From contig JBGUPJ010000049.1 in NCBI GenBank assembly GCA_045130235.1, positions 1-26,982 on the forward strand: DNA of 26,982 nucleotides. Reading direction: 5' to 3'. This stretch comes from UBA1756 sp045130235 (GTDB lineage Bacteria; Bacteroidota; Bacteroidia; Bacteroidales; WCHB1-69). The notes under the pieces were generated by a model. That model was not told the origin of the DNA, made no database searches, and saw only the letters and a list, made by a program, of their open reading frames with translations. Both the position numbers and the translations under genes were made by a program. Position 1 is the first letter of the stretch. Every line of letters starts with the position of its first letter. Positions 22,000 to 26,982 of the stretch are shown here, one piece after another.

Positions 22000-22947
22000 T
22001 TATATAAAAATCAATTCGTAGTTTTCAGGATGAAATCCTCTTAAAAAATCGGTAATTTTCAGCCTTGATTTGCCTGGAAACTGTATGATTTTTACTGAAA
22101 TTTTGCCATCTTTGGCGTAAATTTCGAAAGAATTGGTCTGTTCTATTTCAATTGTACCCGTTTGTTTTACAGAGTTTAAGGGGGTGATTTCTGCCTCATA
22201 AATCTTTACCAGCTCCACCTCACCTTTCTTGTTGGTGATGCGGGTACAGGCTCCTGGGAAGGGAGAAAGTCCGCGAATTTTATTGAAGATGTCGCGGGCG
22301 GGCAAGTTCCAGTCGATGAATGTGTCCTCTTTAAAGATCTTGGGGGCGGGTTTGAGGTCGGCGGATTCTTCCTGCCGGCGCGTTTGCACCTCTCCGCGTT
22401 CGATGAGGTCGAGGGTATGCACAGCCAGTTCGGCGCCGCACTGCATCAGCCGGTCGTACAACTCACCCGTGGTCTCGTTAGGACCGATCTCTACCTCAGT
22501 GGTGTCGATGATGTCGCCCGTGTCAATCTGGTGGTTGAGGAAGAAGGAGGTGACCCCGGTGCGGGTCTCACCGTTCATGACCGCCCAATGGATGGGGGCG
22601 GCACCGCGGTAGTTGGGCAGCAGCGAGGCGTGGATGTTGAACGTGCCAAACGGCGGCATGGCATACACCACCTCCGGCAGCATGCGGAAGGCCACCACCA
22701 CGAAGATGTCGGCATTGAGGGCACGCAGCTGGGCAAGGAATTTCTCGTCGCGCAGCTTTTCAGGCTGCAATACGGGCAGCTGGTGCGCAAGGGCATACTC
22801 CTTCACCTCCGAAGCCTTCATCTTAAGGCCGCGGCCAGCGGGCTTGTCGGGAGCCGTAACCACTGCCAGCACCTCATGGTGCGACTGGTGGATAGCCTCC
22901 AAGGCACCCACAGCAAACTCGGGAGTCCCCATGAAAACTACTCTCAT
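22000..22947 (-). CDS. fmt: Methionyl-tRNA formyltransferase
   Basis: 315 aa, the usual length. It formylates initiator Met-tRNA using 10-formyl-THF. The N-terminal domain starts MRVVFMGTPEFAV and carries the formyl-transferase active site: N104 and H106 in FNIHASLLPNYRG and D142 in the QIDTGD segment; HASLLP-x2-RG is the family signature. The C-terminal domain (about 205-315; INKIRGLSPFPGACT type motif at FNKIRGLSPFPGACT) binds tRNA. It is the last gene of the TPR-ribH-fmt operon: the ribH stop and this ATG are separated by a single base. Confidence 0.97.
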   Translation of the reverse strand: MRVVFMGTPEFAVGALEAIHQSHHEVLAVVTAPDKPAGRGLKMKASEVKEYALAHQLPVLQPEKLRDEKFLAQLRALNADIFVVVAFRMLPEVVYAMPPFGTFNIHASLLPNYRGAAPIHWAVMNGETRTGVTSFFLNHQIDTGDIIDTTEVEIGPNETTGELYDRLMQCGAELAVHTLDLIERGEVQTRRQEESADLKPAPKIFKEDTFIDWNLPARDIFNKIRGLSPFPGACTRITNKKGEVELVKIYEAEITPLNSVKQTGTIEIEQTNSFEIYAKDGKISVKIIQFPGKSRLKITDFLRGFHPENYELIFI

Positions 22948-22948
22948 C

Positions 22949-23446
22949 TTATTTCTTGCTATACATCATTTTATGGGTATGGAGCATTTGCAGGCACGAT
23001 GCTGCGGCCTCCACTCCCTTGTTACCATGTTTGCCGCCTGAGCGGTCGGCGGCCTGTTCGGCGGTGTTGCAGGTGAGCACGCCGAAGATGACGGGCACGG
23101 TGTATTCCACGCCCACCTTGGCGATGCCGTTGGCCACCGCCTGCGCGATAAACTCGAAGTGGCGGGTCTCACCCTGAATGATGCAGCCGAGACAGATGAC
23201 AGCATCAACATCCTCGTTGGCATCGAGGAGCATGGCGGCTGCGCTGGGAAGTTCGAAACTGCCCGGCACCTCGAAGTCGAGGATGTTCTGGCGGACCACA
23301 CCGGCCTCCAAAAGGGTCTGCATGGCACCCTCTTTCAAAGCTCCTGTAACTTGTTCGTTCCACCTACTAACAATAATGCCAATTTTGAAATTGGCATTAT
23401 TGGTTTTGGGAACGGAAATATCTGAAAGATTTTTTTTCTTATCCAT
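22949..23446 (-). CDS. ribH: 6,7-dimethyl-8-ribityllumazine synthase
   Basis: 165 aa. It condenses 5-amino-6-ribitylaminouracil with 3,4-dihydroxybutanone phosphate in riboflavin synthesis. Motifs seen: SRWNEQVTGAL (27-37), PGSFELP (61-67), CLGCIIQGETRHFEFI (85-100) with the catalytic His96, and PVIFGVLTCNTAEQA. The N-terminal 18 residues are an extension. The start ATG shares a base with the stop of the TPR gene (TAATG), so translation is coupled. A 32-base near-palindrome lies in codons 15-26. No other rib gene is in the window. Confidence 0.97.
   Translation of the reverse strand: MDKKKNLSDISVPKTNNANFKIGIIVSRWNEQVTGALKEGAMQTLLEAGVVRQNILDFEVPGSFELPSAAAMLLDANEDVDAVICLGCIIQGETRHFEFIAQAVANGIAKVGVEYTVPVIFGVLTCNTAEQAADRSGGKHGNKGVEAAASCLQMLHTHKMMYSKK
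23371..23402. repeat. 15-bp perfect inverted repeat inside ribH
   Basis: CAATAATGCCAATTT (23371-23385) and AAATTGGCATTATTG (23388-23402) are exact reverse complements with a 2-base centre. The repeat covers codons 15-26 of ribH (TNNANFKIGIIV), starting 45 bases after its start codon. Confidence 0.95.
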
Positions 23447-24222
23447 TATTTTCCAGCTTTGATTTTGGCATGTTCGTAATACTTGGCGACGCCCATCATG
23501 CTATATCTCTCCGGATATTCCTCTTTGATTTTCTCATAGTTGGTGTAAGCGCCTTCCCAATCGCCTTGGCTTTCGCAAAGCATACCTAATTTCCAAAGGG
23601 CGACAGGAGCTACGAAACTGGTTTCGCCATCCATGGCCTTCTCCCAATATTTCTTTGCATTATCGTCATCCTTCTGATCATAATACAAGTCTCCGATCAT
23701 CATCTGGGCTTCATACCACAGATAATTGTCACGTTTTTTCATCTTCAACAGCATGTCGAGAGCCTCGTCTTCCTGACCGAGCTTATAGTAACAGAGAGCT
23801 GCATAATATTTCAAGCTGAACTTGGCTGCGCGTGCTGTCTTGATACCGGGGTGGTCGTAACTTTCAATCACGGAAAGGAAACCTTCGTTCACGTCATCAC
23901 CTTCCAAGGCCTTTTTCAACTTGGCAGTGTCATCTGTCATAGTGGAATTTTCCACAACTTCAGTGATGGAAGGTTGTGCGGCTTCAGAAGCGGCGTTGTT
24001 CCATCTCGGTGCTAACCATTGGATATAGATAACAACCAACAAAATGATTGCCAAAGCAGCAATAAAAACAATATCGAGAACCTTCTTATACTTGGCATAC
24101 CATGCTGCCAACTTGCCTTTTTCACCATGCGTTGAGCCCAATTTGTCAGAATTGGTTGCAGTTTTTGCCTTTTCTAGACCCTTGTTATCGTTCAAATCGC
24201 CTAATTTTTCAGTATTTGCCAT
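23446..24222 (-). CDS. Membrane-anchored tetratricopeptide-repeat protein
   Basis: 258 aa. A polar N-terminus (about 46 residues, cytoplasmic by the positive-inside rule) is followed by one membrane helix (about 49-70, LDIVFIAALAIILLVVIYIQWL). A mostly helical periplasmic part contains TPR-like pairs (AAKFSLKYYAALCYYKLGQ; LWYEAQMMIGDLYYDQKDD; APVALWKLGMLCESQGDWEGA). The layout resembles YfgM-type proteins that contact the Sec translocon, but this is only architectural similarity. It heads the operon with ribH and fmt; the promoter box is at 24258-24251. The overlap of its stop with the ribH start is one base. Confidence 0.85.
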   Translation of the reverse strand: MANTEKLGDLNDNKGLEKAKTATNSDKLGSTHGEKGKLAAWYAKYKKVLDIVFIAALAIILLVVIYIQWLAPRWNNAASEAAQPSITEVVENSTMTDDTAKLKKALEGDDVNEGFLSVIESYDHPGIKTARAAKFSLKYYAALCYYKLGQEDEALDMLLKMKKRDNYLWYEAQMMIGDLYYDQKDDDNAKKYWEKAMDGETSFVAPVALWKLGMLCESQGDWEGAYTNYEKIKEEYPERYSMMGVAKYYEHAKIKAGK

Positions 24223-24250
24223 CTTTTATCTATTTATAATTTTAAGGCTG

Positions 24251-24283
24251 CAAATTTACAAGTTTTTTTTCATTGTGTAACAA
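24251..24283 (-). promoter_or_regulatory. Promoter of the TPR-ribH-fmt operon
   Basis: The -7 box TAAATTTG is on the minus strand at 24258-24251. TTG at 24283-24281, 22 bases further upstream, is a possible -33 element. The ATG at 24222 follows about 29 bases downstream. Confidence 0.55.
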
Positions 24284-24296
24284 CCTAATCAAAATA

Positions 24297-24333
24297 ATTA
24301 AAAAAATAAAGACCTGCGTTACGGCAGGCCTTT
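24297..24333 (-). terminator. Terminator after tRNA-Gln
   Basis: On the minus strand AAAGGCCTGC (24333-24324) pairs with GCAGGTCTTT (24317-24308), with one G-U pair and a 6-base loop. ATTTTTTTAATTA follows. It starts two bases after the end of the tRNA. Confidence 0.85.
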
Positions 24334-24335
24334 TG

Positions 24336-24406
24336 TTGGGCGTGAAGGACTCGAACCTTCAATGACAGGACCAGAATCTGTAGTGTTGCCATTACACCAA
24401 CGCCCA
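24336..24406 (-). tRNA. tRNA-Gln (anticodon CUG)
   Basis: The 71-base gene folds as a cloverleaf. The acceptor TGGGCGT pairs with ACGCCCA, with discriminator A. The D arm is GTG/CAC. The anticodon stem ACAGA/CCTGT has an A-C mismatch at its last pair (31-39) and a loop TTCTGGT giving anticodon CUG (reads CAG). The T arm is GAAGG-TTCGAGT-CCTTC. CCA is not encoded. It is transcribed alone, from a box at 24437-24430 to the terminator just downstream. Confidence 0.92.
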
Positions 24407-24429
24407 ATGCGTGTTGCTTTGAAAGCCTG

Positions 24430-24459
24430 CAAAAATACATCTTTTTTTTATGTTATCAA
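24430..24459 (-). promoter_or_regulatory. Promoter of tRNA-Gln
   Basis: The -7 box TATTTTTG is on the minus strand at 24437-24430. TTG at 24459-24457 lies 19 bases upstream as a -33 element. The tRNA 5' end at 24406 is 23 bases downstream of the box. Confidence 0.6.
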
Positions 24460-24573
24460 TAAAAAAATTCAAAAAATATATATTTAATTATAAATCAATA
24501 AGATAAACAATATTTCAAAGACAATATATCTTCATTTTCATCATTCTTTTTTTCAAATTTCAATTAAAAATCG

Positions 24574-24581
24574 TACTTTTG
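24574..24581 (+). promoter_or_regulatory. -7 box of the DUF151-rseC-M16 operon
   Basis: TACTTTTG lies 20 bases before the ATG at 24602. TTTC at 24551-24554 is 19 bases upstream. The DNA between the tRNA promoter and this box (about 24460-24570) is A/T-rich and holds nothing else I recognise. Confidence 0.6.
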
Positions 24582-24601
24582 CACCCACAAAACCCGCAAA
24601 A

Positions 24602-25210
24602 ATGGAAATTGAAGTCAATGTGGTTTACCCCCAGGAGGTGTCACTTTCTATCGACACTTTCACCTTGCAGTTGCAAGAAAAAGGAGGCGAACGGGTGGTG
24701 CCAGTGCTTGTTTACACCAACGACGCAAAATTTATTTTGCTGGAAATGAACAAGATTTCGCTTCCACGACCTCTTTCCTATGACCTTTTTATGTCGTTGA
24801 TGGCGCATACGCAAACCACCTTACAGAAAGTGATCGTCTATGATTTCCACGACGGGATTTTTCTCACCCGCATCGAACTTTTCGGTCCGCAAGGTCCCTT
24901 CCATATCGAATCGCGCCTGTCGGATGCCGTTCTGCTGGCTCTCAAGGCTAACGCACCCATCTTTTTCGAAGAAACGGTGTTCAACAGGACTTCCCGCACC
25001 CAAAAAGGCCGCCCACTGCCCACTGATGATGACAGCGCCCCCGACCATTTCGACCTGGGCGATGACGACACCATCCCTTTGGACCTCACCATGGCCACCA
25101 CCCGCCAACTGAACCAACTGCTGAAAAGGGCCGAGGAAACCGAAAATTTCGAGCTGGCAGCGGAAGTACAAGAGGAAATTAAACGCAGAGAGAACGACAA
25201 TGGAGAATAA
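24602..25210 (+). CDS. Bifunctional nuclease-family (DUF151) protein with UVR motif
   Basis: 202 aa. Residues about 8-125 form the DUF151/BFN domain (FTLQLQEKGGERVVPVLVYTNDA region, PRPLSYDLFMSLM, IESRLSDAVLLALKANAPIFF). A polar acidic linker follows (about 132-160). Residues about 165-200 form a UvrB/UvrC-type motif (LNQLLKRAEETENFELAAEVQEEIKRRE). Plant and bacterial relatives have been reported to have nuclease activity, but the role in Bacteroidota is unproven; the UVR motif suggests a protein partner in DNA repair or stress. The next gene, rseC, starts inside its last codons (11-base overlap). Confidence 0.88.
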   Translation: MEIEVNVVYPQEVSLSIDTFTLQLQEKGGERVVPVLVYTNDAKFILLEMNKISLPRPLSYDLFMSLMAHTQTTLQKVIVYDFHDGIFLTRIELFGPQGPFHIESRLSDAVLLALKANAPIFFEETVFNRTSRTQKGRPLPTDDDSAPDHFDLGDDDTIPLDLTMATTRQLNQLLKRAEETENFELAAEVQEEIKRRENDNGE

Positions 25211-25628
25211 TATTCAACATGAAGGAATTGTTCAATCCATTGATGGATTGAAAGTTACTGTTAAAATGACGGTCAGTTCGGCCTGTGCGGGTTGCCACGC
25301 CAAGGGAATCTGCGGAGCCGCCGACAGCCGCGACAAAGTGGTAGTAGCCCAAAACATGAGCGGGGCAGATTTCAGCATCGGCGAAACGGTCACCGTACAG
25401 CTTCAGCAAACCCTCGCCATGAAGGCTGTGGTGATATGCTACCTTGTTCCCTTCATCGTACTATTTGCCTCTTTCTGCCTGATGTATTTGGTTTGTGATT
25501 TAGAATGGGTGAATGTGCTGACCGCCCTTTCTCTTACCGCCCTATACTATATTATATTATGGTTTTTCCGTAAAAAAATCGAAAAAAATGTCACTTTCGT
25601 AGTACACAAGACCCTCCAAAACATCTGA
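25200..25628 (+). CDS. RseC/MucC-family SoxR-reducing system protein
   Basis: 142 aa. An N-terminal small beta domain contains a Cys cluster (C29-A-G-C32-H-x4-C38-G) that may bind an iron-sulfur cluster or metal. Two membrane helices follow (about 76-98 and 103-123), with a short positively charged tail. This is the RseC/MucC layout, which in E. coli helps keep SoxR reduced together with the Rnf-like Rsx complex. In many Bacteroidota it precedes rnfB; here the next gene is an M16 peptidase starting one base after the stop. It overlaps the upstream DUF151 gene by 11 bases. Confidence 0.88.
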   Translation: MENNIQHEGIVQSIDGLKVTVKMTVSSACAGCHAKGICGAADSRDKVVVAQNMSGADFSIGETVTVQLQQTLAMKAVVICYLVPFIVLFASFCLMYLVCDLEWVNVLTALSLTALYYIILWFFRKKIEKNVTFVVHKTLQNI

Positions 25629-25629
25629 C

Positions 25630-26865
25630 ATGGCCATCCCTTTTCGCCGACACACACTCACTAACGGACTGAGACTCATCGTACATGAGGATTTCACCGC
25701 ACAAAATGCCACCTGCAATGTGCTGTATCAGGTCGGCTCGCGCGATGAAGACCCGCAACAGACTGGCTTGGCGCACCTGATGGAGCATTTCATGTTCTGC
25801 GGTTCGAAGCACATTCCCAACTACGACAACCCGCTACAGAAGGTGGGGGGCATCAACAACGCCTACACGTCACAAGATCACACGCAGTACTATTTGACGC
25901 TTCCCGCCGGCAACCTCGAAACAGCCCTTTGGCTCGAGTCGGACCGGATGCTTGAACTCGCCTTCGACCCCGTCGGTCTCGACACCCAAAAACATGTGGT
26001 GATCGAGGAGTTCAAGGAAGTTTCGCTCAACCGTCCTTTCGGCGACCTGTGGAGCGGATTCTGCGATTTTGTTTATCGCCGCTACCCTTACAAATGGATG
26101 CCGATTGGAAAGAAAATCTCTCATATAGAATCGGTTACAATGGAAGTGGTGCGCAATTTCTATCACCAATACTATCAGCCCGCCAATGCGATATTGGTGG
26201 TGGGAGGCCCTGTCCATTTCGAGGAGGTAGTGCCCTTGGTAGAAAAATGGTTCGGCAACATTCCGTCGCACAAAATTCCGCCTAAAGACTTTCCTCATGA
26301 GCCGCAACAAAGGAAAGGTCGCACCAAGACCGTTCATCGCAACGCCCCCTACCCTATGCTGCTGAAAGGATGGGAGATGCCGCCCCGACTTCACCCCGAC
26401 TTCTGCGCCTTCGACCTGCTCTCCGACCTGCTCGGCAACGCCCAGTCGTCGTACCTTTATCGCGAGTTGGTAACCGAAAAGGGACTTTTCACCGACATTT
26501 CCATGACTGTTTCTGGCACCGACGGCCCCGGCATCCTCGCCCTCGTCGCACGCCCCGCCGATGGAGTGGACCTCCACGAGGCCAACCAACAGCTCGAGCA
26601 ACTGCTATACGACAATTTCCAGTTCGGTCCTGATTTCGCCCACAACCTACAGAAGGTGAAGAACAAGAACGAGTCTGCCCTCCTCAACAACGAAATCAAA
26701 CTCGACAGCCGCACCTCCATCCTGGCGGTGGAAGAGTCCATCAGTCGCGTGGAAGATTTCCAAGATGACATACAAAATTACCGCAACGTGAGCGAGGAGC
26801 AGATTCTCCGGATTTTCCACCAGACCATCACCCCCCAACACGACAACACCTACCTCTATTTCTAA
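25630..26865 (+). CDS. M16 family zinc metallopeptidase (pitrilysin-like)
   Basis: 411 aa, one half-unit of the M16 family. The inverted zinc motif H-x2-E-H is HLMEH (49-53), and the third ligand lies among the Glu residues of VIEEFKE (124-130). The inactive second domain has the usual SSYLYRELVTEKGLFTDIS. There is no signal peptide, so it is probably cytoplasmic. It cleaves short peptides by family. It is the third gene of the operon starting at 24602, one base after rseC. In many Bacteroidota a second M16 gene follows; none starts before the window ends. Confidence 0.93.
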   Translation: MAIPFRRHTLTNGLRLIVHEDFTAQNATCNVLYQVGSRDEDPQQTGLAHLMEHFMFCGSKHIPNYDNPLQKVGGINNAYTSQDHTQYYLTLPAGNLETALWLESDRMLELAFDPVGLDTQKHVVIEEFKEVSLNRPFGDLWSGFCDFVYRRYPYKWMPIGKKISHIESVTMEVVRNFYHQYYQPANAILVVGGPVHFEEVVPLVEKWFGNIPSHKIPPKDFPHEPQQRKGRTKTVHRNAPYPMLLKGWEMPPRLHPDFCAFDLLSDLLGNAQSSYLYRELVTEKGLFTDISMTVSGTDGPGILALVARPADGVDLHEANQQLEQLLYDNFQFGPDFAHNLQKVKNKNESALLNNEIKLDSRTSILAVEESISRVEDFQDDIQNYRNVSEEQILRIFHQTITPQHDNTYLYF

Positions 26866-26900
26866 AGGTAGATTTCCATACCACTAGTATCCTTTATTTC

Positions 26901-26917
26901 TCCACCAACTTGGTGGA
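26901..26917. repeat. Hairpin downstream of the M16 gene
   Basis: TCCACCA (26901-26907) pairs with TGGTGGA (26911-26917) around ACT. It lies 36 bases after the stop, with no U-tract, so it is at best a weak terminator. The rest of 26866-26982 shows no gene or promoter box I can support. Confidence 0.35.
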
Positions 26918-26982
26918 ACTTTGAGAAGGCACAACTCCTCACCCATAATCAACTACACGTGGCAGCCGCAATTGCAAGGATA

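Noticed and set aside
24460..24570. Possible small RNA gene
   Set aside because: The stretch is A/T-rich with no stable hairpin or terminator that I can find; it is better explained as two promoter regions back to back.

Overview
This window looks like a chromosomal segment from a Bacteroidales (phylum Bacteroidota) bacterium. The support is internal. At least fourteen copies of the Bacteroidota sigma-ABfr -7 box (TAnnTTTG) lie just upstream of genes. Ribosome-binding sites are A-rich and lack a clear Shine-Dalgarno. Family content is typical of the phylum: DUF5063, the T9SS plug protein (formerly DUF5103), a five-repeat DUF349 protein, a DUF1573 lipoprotein, fused FtcD, a long NusB and ORF6N proteins. 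I cannot name a genus.

Layout. (1) Bases 1-2350 are accessory DNA. A 5'-clipped ORF6N gene, a toxin-antitoxin pair and a second, 3'-truncated ORF6N copy lie in tandem, with GC-rich hairpin elements and palindromes. (2) Bases 2353-5751, minus strand: DUF5063, ftcD, murG. (3) Bases 5761-6402, minus strand: two paralogous Cys-rich small lipoproteins with a terminator. (4) Bases 6450-8166: tdk and a divergent proline-rich protein with closely packed promoters. (5) Bases 8169-9329: a PagL-like acyloxyacyl hydrolase. (6) Bases 9470-12573, plus strand: beta-barrel protein, FtsX/LolE-like permease, T9SS plug, a cell-envelope operon. (7) Bases 12542-15834, minus strand: DUF349 protein, then a THUMP-like methyltransferase. 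(8) Bases 15916-17826, minus strand: rhomboid protease, then a membrane-anchored EEP phosphatase. (9) Bases 17932-20164, plus strand: nusB, DUF1573 lipoprotein, yajC, short ybbR. (10) Bases 20228-21855, minus strand: HU and tyrS. (11) Bases 22000-24222, minus strand: TPR protein, ribH, fmt. (12) Bases 24336-24406: tRNA-Gln(CUG). (13) Bases 24602-26865, plus strand: DUF151 nuclease-family protein, rseC, M16 peptidase. No rRNA, CRISPR array or recognisable transposase is present.

Most of the window is housekeeping. The parts most worth a second look are the duplicated ORF6N genes around the toxin-antitoxin pair, and a set of long, near-perfect inverted repeats inside coding sequence (both ORF6N copies, the methyltransferase and ribH). 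In the two ORF6N copies these fall at the same codons although the encoded residues differ. I did not find a convincing new multi-gene system; the ORF6N/TA locus is the best candidate.
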